64,000 bases of DNA from Actinomadura barringtoniae. GTDB lineage: Bacteria; Actinomycetota; Actinomycetes; Streptosporangiales; Streptosporangiaceae. Location of the stretch: the NCBI RefSeq assembly GCF_017573505.1, contig NZ_JAGEOJ010000001.1, forward strand, positions 797,376 through 861,375, in the 5' to 3' direction. The translations under genes were made by a program, and so were the position numbers. This document shows positions 29,772 through 39,448 of this stretch, in pieces (the first letter of the stretch is position 1; every line of letters starts with the position of its first letter). The notes under the pieces were generated by a model, which searched no databases, had not been told where the DNA came from, and was given only the letters and a program-made list of their open reading frames with translations.

Positions 29772-30773
29772 GTGGAGCGGGTGTGGATCGAGGTACGACG
29801 GCGGCTGAACGCGAGCCGTCATGAGCTGGGGCTGGCTGCGAACCGGTTCTACCCAGAGGCGATGCGGGTGGGTTCCACCTCGCTGCTGACACGGCCCGGA
29901 TGGATTCCGGAGGCGCCGGTTCCCCTGGAGAACGTCCGGCTGGACTGGGACAACCAGGCCGACCCTCCTGCGGTCGCGGACCCTGCGGAGGGGTTGCCCA
30001 AGGGGCTCGGCACCTACGCCGAGGCCATGGAGGCGATGGCGGCGCCCCGGGTGTTCGAGAACCGGCCCTGCTACCGGCTGCTGGACGTCGAGCTGCCGCT
30101 GCTGAGGTTCGGCCCGGCGATGTACTTCGACGGGGTGAACGTCGGCGAGGCGGTCGCCCATGAGCTCGCGGCCAGAGCGGACGGGACGGGCGGGCTGCCG
30201 CTGCGGGAGCGGATCGGCGACCCGACCGACCTGACACGGCGGGCGGCGCTGCCCGCGATCACCACGGTGACGATCAGGGCCGGGGACGGCGCGTCGTACG
30301 TGCTGCACTGGCGCGACCCGGAGAAGGTCGTGCACGCGGGCGGGCTGCACCAGGTCATGCCGGTCGGGGTGTTCCAGCCGCTGAACGACGACCGCGACGA
30401 CCTGGACCTGTGGCGGTCCATGCAGCGCGAGTTCAGCGAGGAGTTCCTCGGGACGCCGGAGATCGTGACCTGGACCGACCCTCCGTTCCGGCGCCTGTCG
30501 CGGTCGATGGACAACGCGCGGGACGCGGGCGCGATCCGGCCCTACCTGCTCGGCCTCGGGGTCGATCCGCTGACGTTCGCGCTGGACCTGCTGACGGTCG
30601 TGATCGTGGAGGCGGACACCTTCGACCTGCTCTTCGGCGGCCTGGTCAACGAGAACGACGAGGGACGCGTGTCGATGGTCGCGTTCGACGGCACCGTGCC
30701 GCAGCCGATGCAGCCGGCCGGTGCCGCCGCGCTCCAGCTGGCGTGGCGGCACCGGACGGCGCTCGGGCTCTGA
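29772..30773 (+). CDS. Conserved hypothetical protein (Nudix-like C-terminal region)
   Basis: 333 aa, 15 bp after the monooxygenase. No helix-turn-helix, signal or membrane segment is seen. The segment VMPVGVFQPLNDDRDDLDLWRSMQREFSEEFLG contains an REFSEEF pattern like the REUxEE core of a Nudix box, and similar regions occur at the C-terminus of some actinobacterial XRE-type proteins. Other parts (TTVTIRAGDGASYVLHWRDPEKV, VIVEADTFDLLFGG) fit that idea. The function is unknown. Confidence 0.6.
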   Translation: MERVWIEVRRRLNASRHELGLAANRFYPEAMRVGSTSLLTRPGWIPEAPVPLENVRLDWDNQADPPAVADPAEGLPKGLGTYAEAMEAMAAPRVFENRPCYRLLDVELPLLRFGPAMYFDGVNVGEAVAHELAARADGTGGLPLRERIGDPTDLTRRAALPAITTVTIRAGDGASYVLHWRDPEKVVHAGGLHQVMPVGVFQPLNDDRDDLDLWRSMQREFSEEFLGTPEIVTWTDPPFRRLSRSMDNARDAGAIRPYLLGLGVDPLTFALDLLTVVIVEADTFDLLFGGLVNENDEGRVSMVAFDGTVPQPMQPAGAAALQLAWRHRTALGL

Positions 30774-30811
30774 TCCGGCCGAGGCCGGGCCGGCGCCAGG
30801 CCGGGGCCCCT

Positions 30812-30843
30812 TAAGTCAGGGGTCAGGTAAGTCAGGGGTCAGG
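30812..30843. repeat. 16-bp tandem duplication
   Basis: TAAGTCAGGGGTCAGG occurs twice in direct succession at the junction of two convergent genes; the second copy reaches the stop codon of the WS/DGAT gene. Confidence 0.85.
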
Positions 30844-32296
30844 CCCGGCTGAGGTCCTTCAGCTCGTCCAGCGCGTCGCCGAGGTAGTCGACGATCTCGG
30901 ACGGGTCGGGGACCAGGTCGCGGCAGGCGACGACGCCGATGTCGACGCTGCCGTCGTAGGAGAAGACGGTGATGTTGAGGCCGCCGCTGATGTCGGAGAT
31001 CGCGGAGATCGGGTAGTAGCCGAGGACGCGGCTGCCGCACAGGTAGAGCGGGAACTGCGGGCCCGGCACGTTCGAGATGATCAGGTTGATCGGGCGGACC
31101 GGGACGGCCGAGCGGAGCGCGGGCAGGGCGCCCAGCGCCAGCCGCGCGACGGGCCCGGCGAACGCCGCCGGGACCATGCCGCTCAGTTCCTGGACCCAGC
31201 TGCCCGAGGACGCCACGAACCGGCGCTTGCACTGGTCCATGTCGCGGCGGGTGGCGGCGTAGCGCTCGGCGGGGCCCGCGATGTGGGTGGCGAGCGGGGC
31301 GCTCATGATCGACACCATGTTGCCCGCGGCGTCCTGCTCGTCGCCCTTGCGCAGCGAGACCGGGACGCCGACGGCGAGCGGCTGGTCGGGCAGCTCGCCG
31401 CGCTTGTCCAGCCAGTTGCGCAGCGCGGTCGCGCAGAGCGCCATGACCACGTCGTTCACGCTGCCGCCGAGCGCGGTGCGGACCTCCTTGATCTCCGCGA
31501 GCGGCAGCTGGCCGTAGGCGACGGTGCGGTGCCGCCCGATCGGCAGGTTGAACGGGGTGGGCGGCGCGCTGGTCTTCGGCGCCTTGGGCAGTTCCTCGCG
31601 GCGCAGCGCGCCCTGCACGACCTGGCTCATCAGGCCGACGCCGGGGATGGCCGAGACGCCGGGGATCTCGTCGAGGTAGGGGGCGGTGCGGGCCATCGAC
31701 ACGGCGCTGCGGAACGGGTGCATCGCGGTCCGCAGCAGGCCGGTGCCCATCATCGTCCAGGGGCCTGGCGCACGGGCCGGGTCGCCGTCGTCGGCGGGCA
31801 GGTCGCGCGGCTCGGGCGACAGGTCCAGGAGCGCGGCGAGGGTCTCGGCGGCCATCACGCCGTCGATCGCGGCGTGGTGCGCCTTGACGTAGACGGCGGT
31901 GCGGCCGCCCGCCAGGCCCTGGATGATGACCAGCTCCCAGAGCGGCCGGTGCCTGTCGAGGGGCTGCTCGTGCAGCATCGCGACCGCGTCGGCGAGCTGA
32001 TGGTCGCTGCCGGGGGCGGGCAGCGCGATCTCGAAGATGTGGCGCCGCGGATCGAAGTCCGGGTCGTCCTCCCAGTACGGGTGGTCCAGGCCGAGGGGCA
32101 CCTCGACCAGCCGTTGGCGCAGCGGCCTTGCCGCCAGATGCGAGCGGTCGCGGATGAGCTCGACCATGGCGTCCACGGTCATTCGCCCGCCGGGGCAGGC
32201 GGTGGCGTCGACGATCCCGAGTCCCGCGATGTGCACGTGCGTGGTGCTGGTCTCAGCGTGCAGGAAGGTTGCGTCCACTGCGGTCAGCTGGCTCAT
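30839..32296 (-). CDS. WS/DGAT-family O-acyltransferase (wax ester/triacylglycerol synthase)
   Basis: 485 aa, close to the usual family length. The catalytic HHxxxDG motif is HHAAIDG at residues 140-146, preceded by RPLWELVIIQGL. The conserved SVNDVVMALCATALRNWL and C-terminal PINLIISNVPGPQFPLYLCGSRV (in segments) are family signatures. It joins acyl-CoA to diacylglycerol or a fatty alcohol to store neutral lipid and is common in actinomycetes. A TetR-like palindrome lies 48-66 bp upstream. Confidence 0.95.
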   Translation of the reverse strand: MSQLTAVDATFLHAETSTTHVHIAGLGIVDATACPGGRMTVDAMVELIRDRSHLAARPLRQRLVEVPLGLDHPYWEDDPDFDPRRHIFEIALPAPGSDHQLADAVAMLHEQPLDRHRPLWELVIIQGLAGGRTAVYVKAHHAAIDGVMAAETLAALLDLSPEPRDLPADDGDPARAPGPWTMMGTGLLRTAMHPFRSAVSMARTAPYLDEIPGVSAIPGVGLMSQVVQGALRREELPKAPKTSAPPTPFNLPIGRHRTVAYGQLPLAEIKEVRTALGGSVNDVVMALCATALRNWLDKRGELPDQPLAVGVPVSLRKGDEQDAAGNMVSIMSAPLATHIAGPAERYAATRRDMDQCKRRFVASSGSWVQELSGMVPAAFAGPVARLALGALPALRSAVPVRPINLIISNVPGPQFPLYLCGSRVLGYYPISAISDISGGLNITVFSYDGSVDIGVVACRDLVPDPSEIVDYLGDALDELKDLSRA

Positions 32297-32343
32297 GCTG
32301 TTCCGTCTCCCACTGATGCTCGTCGGCCTACCTACCTAGGAGT

Positions 32344-32362
32344 TACGGACTACCGCTCCGTA
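32344..32362. promoter_or_regulatory. TetR-like operator TACGGA-N7-TCCGTA
   Basis: Six-base arms with a 7-nt centre, 48 bp upstream of the WS/DGAT start at 32296. This spacing resembles TetR/FadR-type operators of actinobacteria. The cognate regulator is unknown. Confidence 0.45.
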
Positions 32363-32542
32363 GGTCAATGCGGGTTGTAAGGAAGTAACGGGGACTTAAC
32401 GGGACGTTTCGCGGCCGTCATCAGCGACCCTCCGGAGTGGACCGTTGGAAACTTTCTTTTTCAACAGACCTCATGTGGTCAAAAACCTTCCATTATGTGG
32501 ACTGGAACCGCACCGATGATCATCGGACTAGGGTGGTCCGCC

Positions 32543-33217
32543 ATGGGACGACCACTCTCGGAGATCGTCGAGGCCGGGTGGGCCACCGCGCTGGAGCCCG
32601 CCGCGGGGCACGTGGCCGCGGCGGGCGACTTCCTGCGCGACGAGATCGCGGCCGGGCGTCGCTACCTGCCCGCCGGGAACAACATCCTGCGCGCCTTCAC
32701 CCAGCCGTTCACCGACGTGCGGGTGCTGATCGTCGGGCAGGACCCCTACCCCACCCCCGGCCACGCGGTCGGCCTCAGCTTCTCGGTGGCGCCGGACGTG
32801 CGGCCGCTGCCCGGCAGCCTGATCAACATCTTCCGCGAGTACTGCGCCGACCTCGGCCACCCCGAGCCCTCCAACGGCGACCTCACCCCGTGGACCGAAC
32901 GCGGCGTGCTGCTGCTCAACAGGTCCCTGTCGGTCGCGCCCCGCAAGCCCGGCTCGCACCGCGGCAAGGGCTGGGAGGAGGTCACCGAGCAGGCGATCCG
33001 CGCCCTGGCCGAACGCGGCGGGCCGCTGGTGGCGATCCTGTGGGGCCGGGACGCGCGCAACCTCAAGCCACTGCTGGGCCCGGTGCCGAGCATCGAGTCC
33101 GCGCACCCGAGCCCGATGTCGGCCGACCGCGGGTTCTTCGGCTCCCGGCCGTTCAGCCGCGCCAACCAGCTTCTCGAGCAGCAGGGCGCCCAGCCGATCG
33201 ACTGGAAGCTGTATTAA
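32543..33217 (+). CDS. ung: Uracil-DNA glycosylase (family 1)
   Basis: 224 aa from ATG 32543 ([19 protein letters not shown]); in-frame starts upstream add residues without family similarity. The water-activating motif [16 protein letters not shown] (residues 65-80, Asp67) and the C-terminal [21 protein letters not shown]-intercalation loop are both intact. It removes uracil from DNA as the first step of base excision repair. Confidence 0.96.
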   Translation: MGRPLSEIVEAGWATALEPAAGHVAAAGDFLRDEIAAGRRYLPAGNNILRAFTQPFTDVRVLIVGQDPYPTPGHAVGLSFSVAPDVRPLPGSLINIFREYCADLGHPEPSNGDLTPWTERGVLLLNRSLSVAPRKPGSHRGKGWEEVTEQAIRALAERGGPLVAILWGRDARNLKPLLGPVPSIESAHPSPMSADRGFFGSRPFSRANQLLEQQGAQPIDWKLY

Positions 33218-33225
33218 CTGCCTTT

Positions 33226-33365
33226 CCGGCCTCGCCACCTCGCCTGGCGGCTCGGCGGCGAACCGCAAAGGCGGCGAGCGCGACATCGCTTCGCGATCTT
33301 CGCGAAGGACCTCGCCTTCGGCTCGTCCTTCGCTCAGATAGCGCACTCGCGTGCGGGCTGAGCGC
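33226..33365 (+). repeat. Dispersed ~140-bp intergenic repeat, copy 1
   Basis: Aligns over its whole length with 41909-42048. Shared blocks are CCTCGCCTGGCGGCTCGG, GGCGAnCGCGACA, GCTTCGCnnTCTTCGC and TCGCGTGCGGG. Both copies lie just after plus-strand genes in the same orientation. The function is unknown. Confidence 0.75.
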
Positions 33366-33381
33366 ACTCGCGTGCGGGCTG
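33340..33381. repeat. 21-bp tandem duplication at the end of dispersed repeat copy 1
   Basis: AGCGCACTCGCGTGCGGGCTG is present twice without a spacer; copy 2 of the dispersed repeat has only a single equivalent. Confidence 0.9.
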
Positions 33382-33386
33382 AGGTT

Positions 33387-34256
33387 TCAGCTCGGCGGAA
33401 GCCTGCGGAGCAGGGCGGCGAACTCGCCTGAGCCGTCGAGCGTCTCGTCCGGGCTGAGAGGGGTCAGCCGGCGGGCGCCGTGGCTCCAGTAGACGCCGAC
33501 CGCGCAGGGGTCGTCGGCGTCGTCGTGCATCTCGCGGACCACGTCGGCGAAGACCGGCAGCACCTCGCGGACGCCCCGGGAGGTGATCGGGTAGAGCAGC
33601 AGCGTGCTGTGGCAGGGCACGCCGACCAGCGCGCCGTTCGGGTGGCCGTCGCCGCCCGGCAGGAACTGCTCGACCTCGCTGAGCAGGGCCGACACGTACC
33701 GGCTGCCCGGCTTGGTGACGACCCGGACGTTCTCGCCCGGCAGCAGCAGCTGGTCGCGGACCTCGACGTCGGCGAGCTCGCGGTCGTGGGTGTTGGTCAT
33801 CACATAGCCGAGCTTGCGCAGCCCGAGGAGCCCCGCGCGGGCCTTGGTGAGGGGACCGCCGTAGCGCGGGTGCTCGATCATGACCATCGCGTCGAAGTGG
33901 TCTCCGGCGGGCACGACCACCAGGCCCTCGCGGTCCTGCGGGTCGAGCTTCGGCACGATGCGCAGCCGCAGCAGCTCGCGCACGTCGCCGAACAGCTCCA
34001 TCTCGCCGACCGCCAGGAAGGCCCGGTCACCGACCTCGCGCAGCCAGTCGTCCACGAGCTTGTGCCAGTTGTCCTGGGGCTCGCGCGCGCAGCGCTCGAG
34101 CACCGTCCAGCTGGAGGCCCGCGCCTCGGACCGGCCGACCGGCAGCACGACCTCCGACGTCCCGGGGTCGAACCAGGCGCTCGGCGCCACGACCGGCAGC
34201 AGGTCCCGGATGAGCGCGTGCACGTCCGCCGCCGCGTCCAACGGTTCCATGCCCAC
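33387..34256 (-). CDS. Conserved hypothetical protein (DUF1444/YtpQ-like features)
   Basis: 289 aa from GTG 34256 (or ATG 34250) with AAGGGGGTGG upstream. It has no signal or membrane segment. FLAVGEMELFG, LVVVPAGDHFDAMVMIEHPRYGG, ALVGVPCHSTLLLYPITSRGV and VGVYWSHGARRLTPLS recall the DUF1444/YtpQ pattern, where long loops and a late aromatic motif occur. I am not certain of the family. It is divergent from the acyltransferase gene at 34358. Confidence 0.65.
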   Translation of the reverse strand: MGMEPLDAAADVHALIRDLLPVVAPSAWFDPGTSEVVLPVGRSEARASSWTVLERCAREPQDNWHKLVDDWLREVGDRAFLAVGEMELFGDVRELLRLRIVPKLDPQDREGLVVVPAGDHFDAMVMIEHPRYGGPLTKARAGLLGLRKLGYVMTNTHDRELADVEVRDQLLLPGENVRVVTKPGSRYVSALLSEVEQFLPGGDGHPNGALVGVPCHSTLLLYPITSRGVREVLPVFADVVREMHDDADDPCAVGVYWSHGARRLTPLSPDETLDGSGEFAALLRRLPPS

Positions 34257-34357
34257 CCCCTTGAAGTTCCTGTCCTCCTAGCCTCTCAGAGATCGGGCCG
34301 GATGTGGGATGCATCCCGCCGCTCGCTGATCATCGCAGGCGAAGGTACGGTTCATCC

Positions 34358-35149
34358 ATGTCCGAAATCGTGTACCCACCGGTGATCAAGACGGCGCTCG
34401 GCCTCTTCAAGGCCCTCAACCTGAAGTTCCGTCTCGAGGGGACCGAGAAGATCCCCTCGACCGGCGGGGCGGTCCTGGTCAGCAACCACGTGAGCTACCT
34501 CGACTTCATCTTCGCCGGGCTGGCGACCCACCCCGCGGGCCGCCTGGTCCGCTTCATGGCCAAGAAGGAGATCTTCGACAACCGCGTCGCCGGGCCGCTG
34601 ATGCGGGGCATGCATCACATCCCGGTCGACCGCGAGGCCGGGGCCGCCTCCTACAAGGCGGCGCTCACCGCGCTGAAGAGCGGGGAGATCATCGGGGTCT
34701 TCGCCGAGGCCACGATCAGCCGTTCGTTCACGGTCAAGGACATCAAGAGCGGCGCGGTGCGGATGGCCGTCGCCTCCGGCGTACCGCTCATCCCGATCGC
34801 CATCTGGGGCCCGCAGCGGCTCTGGACCAAGGGCCGCAAGCGCCGCATCCTGCAGCGCAACATCCCGGTGACGATCCTCATCGGCGAGCCGATGTACCCC
34901 AAGCGCGGGGACGACTACGACAAGGTCACCCAGGAGCTGCACGACCAGATGTCGGAGCTGCTGGAGAAGGCCCAGCGCGAGTACACCGACATCCCCAAGG
35001 CGGGCGAGGACTGGTGGCAGCCCGCCTACCTGGGCGGCAGCGCGCCGACTCCGGAGGAGGCGGCCAAGCTGGACGCCGAGGAGGCCGAGGCCCGCGCCGC
35101 CCGCCGCGCGGCCCGCGAGGCCGAGGCCGGGGAGAAGAAGTCTGACTAG
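34358..35149 (+). CDS. 1-acyl-sn-glycerol-3-phosphate acyltransferase (PlsC family)
   Basis: 263 aa from ATG 34358 (MSEIVYPPVIKTALG). The acyltransferase motif NHVSYLD (HX4D) is followed by MRGMHHIPVDRE and VFAEATISRSF, which stands in for the FPEGTRS block, then PLIPIAIWGPQ. The C-terminus is a charged Ala/Glu/Arg coiled tail. It should acylate lysophosphatidate in phospholipid or triacylglycerol synthesis at the membrane. Confidence 0.93.
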   Translation: MSEIVYPPVIKTALGLFKALNLKFRLEGTEKIPSTGGAVLVSNHVSYLDFIFAGLATHPAGRLVRFMAKKEIFDNRVAGPLMRGMHHIPVDREAGAASYKAALTALKSGEIIGVFAEATISRSFTVKDIKSGAVRMAVASGVPLIPIAIWGPQRLWTKGRKRRILQRNIPVTILIGEPMYPKRGDDYDKVTQELHDQMSELLEKAQREYTDIPKAGEDWWQPAYLGGSAPTPEEAAKLDAEEAEARAARRAAREAEAGEKKSD

Positions 35150-35189
35150 CCCGGGAGAAGGGCTCCGTTCAGCGAGCTTCTAGCGAGGA

Positions 35190-35212
35190 ACCCCGGCCCT
35201 TCGGGACCGGGA
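35190..35212 (+). terminator. Hairpin downstream of the acyltransferase gene
   Basis: CCCGGCCC-TTC-GGGACCGGG with one bulge. The context AGCGAGGAAC...GGGAGGAATTGC resembles right ends of IS605-type tnpB elements, so it is either a terminator or an orphan element end. Confidence 0.45.
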
Positions 35213-35265
35213 GGAATTGCTTCCAGTGTGTCGCGGCGCGCCAGCGCCGCCCAGGCCCGGTGGGT

Positions 35266-35279
35266 CAGACACCAGTCTG
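35266..35279 (+). repeat. Short hairpin CAGAC-ACCA-GTCTG, possible left-end element of the tnpB insertion
   Basis: Located 66-79 bp upstream of tnpB. IS200/IS605 elements carry such subterminal hairpins. The exact element boundary is not defined. Confidence 0.3.
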
Positions 35280-35344
35280 TGGAGATGATCACCGTTGTAT
35301 GACGTTGAGTGATTCTGTCGGTGCCGCTGGTTACCTTTACGGAT

Positions 35345-36652
35345 GTGAAGATCGTGGTGCAGGTCAAGCTGCTGCCGTCGCCTGAGCAGGCGACGGCACT
35401 CGCAGCGACCTTGCGCACGGTGAACGTGCTGGCGAACCAGGTGTCGGCGCAGGCGTACGAGGCGTTCGGGTTGAAGGCGCGTGAGCGTGAGCTACGAGGG
35501 CTGGCCTACGGAGAGTTGAAGGCCGAGGGGTTGGGTGCGCAGGCCGCCCAGCATGTGATCAAACGGGTGGTAGACGCCTACAGCTCGCTGCGCGGTCTGA
35601 TCGACAACGGGGTGCTGGGCGGCCCGGCGTCACGGCGACGCCGCAAGGCCGAATCCAAACCGATCGTCTTTCGGCCTGATTCGAGCCACACCTTCGACGA
35701 CCGGTGTTTGTCGTGGCAGATCGATGCCCGGACGGTGTCGATCTGGACCATGGCGGGCCGGATGCGGGGCATCGCGTTCACCGGGTCGCAGACCGACGTG
35801 AAGACCCTGGCCGCCCACCGGCGCGGCGAGTCGGACCTGGTGCTGCGGGACGGCCTGTGGTTCCTGGTCGCCACCTGCGACATCGACCAGGCCCCGCTCA
35901 ACGGTGATCCGGCCGACTGGATCGGGGTGGATCGCGGGATCGTCAACCTGGCCACCACCTCCGATGGGGACAACTATCAGGGGCGTCGCCTGACCCGGTA
36001 CCGGCGGTGGCAGGCACGCAAACGCGCCGAATTGCAGACCCGCAAGGCGGCCGGGTCCCGGTCGGCCGCGCGGCGGCTGGCCAAACGCAAGGCCAGGGAA
36101 GCCAGGCACGTCACCAACGAGAACCACAAGATTTCCAAGCAGATCGTGGCCGTCGCGGAACGCACCGGTCGCGGGATCGCGCTCGAACAGCTGAGCGGGA
36201 TCCGCGAGCGGGTACGGCTCACCCGTGACCAGCGGGCCACACTGTCCAACTGGGCGTTCCACCAGCTCGGAGCGTTCATCACGTACAAGGCCCTGCGGGC
36301 CGGGGTGCCCTGCCTAGAGGTGGACCCGGCCTTCACCTCCCAGAGCTGCCCGAACCCATGGTGCGGGCATGTCTCCCGTAAGAACCGTCCCATCCGGGAC
36401 GTCTTCTGCTGTCGCCGGTGCGGCCTCGCTGGGCCCGCCGACCACGTCGCCGCCCTGAACATCCGGCAACGGGCCAGGACGGCGTGGGCATTTGTCAACA
36501 TGCCCGTCCCCTACCCCGGCCCGAACGGGGTCGGGAGAGGGGAGATGCGCCCCAGCCGCGACAGCCAGCCGCGACGGGAAGCGCGACAAAGCCTGAAGGG
36601 AACCACCGAGCCACCAAGCTCGGCCGTTCACGGCCGAGAAGTTGGCGAGTAA
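35345..36652 (+). CDS. tnpB: IS605/IS1341-type TnpB (RNA-guided nuclease, OrfB family)
   Basis: About 435 aa from GTG 35345 (VKIVVQVKLLPSPEQ); GTG 35309 is an alternative. N-terminal OrfB helix-turn-helix/wedge region, then RuvC motifs: GVDRGIVNLAT with the first Asp, ALEQLSGIRER with the Glu, and PADHVAALNI with the last Asp. The zinc ribbon is CPNPWCGHVSRKNRPIRDVFCCRRCGL in two CxxC-like pairs. All catalytic residues appear intact. No tnpA is nearby, so this is a solitary tnpB. The 3' tail past the RuvC domain is long and Arg/Pro-rich, probably because the guide-RNA region overlaps the reading frame. Confidence 0.93.
   Translation: MKIVVQVKLLPSPEQATALAATLRTVNVLANQVSAQAYEAFGLKARERELRGLAYGELKAEGLGAQAAQHVIKRVVDAYSSLRGLIDNGVLGGPASRRRRKAESKPIVFRPDSSHTFDDRCLSWQIDARTVSIWTMAGRMRGIAFTGSQTDVKTLAAHRRGESDLVLRDGLWFLVATCDIDQAPLNGDPADWIGVDRGIVNLATTSDGDNYQGRRLTRYRRWQARKRAELQTRKAAGSRSAARRLAKRKAREARHVTNENHKISKQIVAVAERTGRGIALEQLSGIRERVRLTRDQRATLSNWAFHQLGAFITYKALRAGVPCLEVDPAFTSQSCPNPWCGHVSRKNRPIRDVFCCRRCGLAGPADHVAALNIRQRARTAWAFVNMPVPYPGPNGVGRGEMRPSRDSQPRREARQSLKGTTEPPSSAVHGREVGE
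36480..36645 (+). ncRNA. Candidate omega (reRNA) guide scaffold at the tnpB 3' end
   Basis: By analogy with known TnpB loci, the guide scaffold overlaps the 3' end of the gene. The region contains a perfect hairpin CTCGGCCG-TTCA-CGGCCGAG (36619-36638) followed by AAGTTGGC, a plausible element right end. Boundaries and expression are inferred. Confidence 0.45.
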
Positions 36653-36694
36653 TTCATTGGACGCGGCGCGGGCGGGCGACTGATCATCGATGAC

Positions 36695-37852
<1,158 letters not shown>

Positions 37853-37873
37853 CCCGTCCACGCCCCACACATA

Positions 37874-37936
37874 CGCCGATCTTGCTCTCAGCGCCCTCAT
37901 TCGGTCCTGTCAGGGGCTCTGAGAGCAAGATCGGCG
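37874..37936. terminator. Bidirectional terminator with 18-bp perfect stem
   Basis: CGCCGATCTTGCTCTCAG (37874-37891) pairs with CTGAGAGCAAGATCGGCG (37919-37936) around a 27-nt loop, between the convergent AAA ATPase and PLP-enzyme genes. Confidence 0.8.
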
Positions 37937-37961
37937 GGTTGGGGGCATCGGCGGGTTGAGG

Positions 37962-39146
37962 TCAGAGCTTTTCGAGGGCCTGTTCGAGGTCGGCCCACAG
38001 GTCGTCGACGTGCTCGATGCCGACCGCGAGCCGGACCAGGCCCTCGCTGATGTCCCCGGCGGCCAGCGCCTCCGCGTCGAGCTGGCGGTGGGACGTGCTG
38101 GCCGGGTGCAGGGTCAGGCTCTTGGTGCCGCCGAGCGACCCGGTGAGCGCGACCAGCTGCACGGACTCGATGAACGTGCGGCCGGCGTCGCGCCCGCCCG
38201 CCAGCTCGAACGACAGCACGCCGCCGCCCTTGCCGCCCAGCAGCCGTTCCGCGACCGCGTGCTGCGGGTGGTCGGGCAGGCCGGGATAGTTGACCTTGGT
38301 GACCTGCGGGTGCCCGGCGAGCCGCCGCGCCAGTTCCAGGGCCGTCTCGTTCTGGCGCTCGACCCGCAGCGCCAACGTGGCCATGCCGCGGACGGTGAGC
38401 CAGGCGGCGAACGGGTCGGCGCTGGCGCCGAGCTCGGTGGCGTGGTGCCAGACCCGGTGGTACAGGTCCTCGTCAGCGAAGACCGCGACGCCGCCCAGGA
38501 TGTCGCCGTGGCCGCCCAGGTACTTGGTGGCCGAGTGCACGACGACGTCGGCGCCGTGCTCGATCGGGCGGCACAGCAGCGGGGTGGCGAAGGTGTTGTC
38601 GACGACCGTGAGCACCCCGGCGTCCTTCACCTCGGCGATCAGCGCGGGCAGGTCGGCGACGCGGGTGCTGGGGTTGGCGATCGTCTCCAGGTAGAGCAGC
38701 CTGGTCTCGGGGCGCAGCGCGGCCCGTACCTCGGCCGGGTCGTCGCCGCCGGTGACGTAGGTCACCTCGACGCCCCAGCGCTCGGCCAGGTCCTTGAACA
38801 GCGCGAACGTCCCGCCGTACAGGCTGGACTGGGCGATCACGTGGTCGCCGGACTTCAGCAGGGCCAGCAGCACCGAGCTGATCGCGCCCATGCCGGACGC
38901 GGCCGCCAGCGCCGCGGCGCCGCCCTCCAGGCCGGCGACGCCCTCCTCGAACGCGCGGGTCGTCGGGTTGCCCAGGCGGCTGTAGAAGTAGGCGCCCTCG
39001 GGTCCCTCGAACGCGGTGGCCATCTCGTCGGCGGTGTCGAACGAGAACAGGTGCCCCTGGTAGATCGGGACGGTCAGCGGGCGGCTTCCGGCGTGCTGGA
39101 TCACGGGTGTGTGGACGACGCGGGTCTCCTGGTGTTCTGCGCTCAT
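37962..39146 (-). CDS. Trans-sulfuration PLP enzyme (cystathionine gamma-synthase/lyase family)
   Basis: 394 aa from ATG 39146 ([17 protein letters not shown]), with GGTGGAGAC immediately upstream; a start at 39188 would lack this site. Family marks are [52 protein letters not shown], and the PLP-binding Lys in [11 protein letters not shown]. The C-terminal [17 protein letters not shown] block is typical of the Cys/Met metabolism group. Methionine gamma-lyase, cystathionine gamma-lyase or O-acyl-homoserine sulfhydrylase activities cannot be separated by eye. The 5' leader holds a strong hairpin. Confidence 0.92.
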   Translation of the reverse strand: MSAEHQETRVVHTPVIQHAGSRPLTVPIYQGHLFSFDTADEMATAFEGPEGAYFYSRLGNPTTRAFEEGVAGLEGGAAALAAASGMGAISSVLLALLKSGDHVIAQSSLYGGTFALFKDLAERWGVEVTYVTGGDDPAEVRAALRPETRLLYLETIANPSTRVADLPALIAEVKDAGVLTVVDNTFATPLLCRPIEHGADVVVHSATKYLGGHGDILGGVAVFADEDLYHRVWHHATELGASADPFAAWLTVRGMATLALRVERQNETALELARRLAGHPQVTKVNYPGLPDHPQHAVAERLLGGKGGGVLSFELAGGRDAGRTFIESVQLVALTGSLGGTKSLTLHPASTSHRQLDAEALAAGDISEGLVRLAVGIEHVDDLWADLEQALEKL

Positions 39147-39448
39147 GTCTCCACCCTTAATCAGGGAGAACGCCGCAAACAGAGCCAATTTCCGAATGTG
39201 GCGTTAAAGGCGCCGAACGAGCCGGGCAGGCCGGGCGAGTCGCGGGCATGGTGGCCCGGGCCGTGCCCCCCTCCGCGTTCACGGGAGCCGGGCCACCAAC
39301 CCGGCCGGAGCCTCCTGCACACCCCGCAGTGGAGGAGACTCACGGCCGAGTCATGAGGATCTCTCGGATCCCGGGGTCCCGACATCCGTGATTCCACGGG
39401 TTTCGACCACTGACCCCGCGCACGGACCTCGCCGCACCGCGCACGGAC
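39147..39448. other. 302-bp intergenic region with strong hairpin
   Basis: GGTGGCCCGG (39250-39259) and CCGGGCCACC (39288-39297) form a perfect 10-bp stem about 105-150 bases upstream of the PLP-enzyme start. A direct repeat GCGCACGGACCT occurs near 39415-39448. No SAM riboswitch core or other gene was recognised. Confidence 0.55.

Noticed and set aside
39147..39448. Possible SAM riboswitch upstream of the PLP enzyme
   Set aside because: The conserved core elements of SAM-I or SAM-IV riboswitches were not found on the minus strand. Only a strong hairpin is present.
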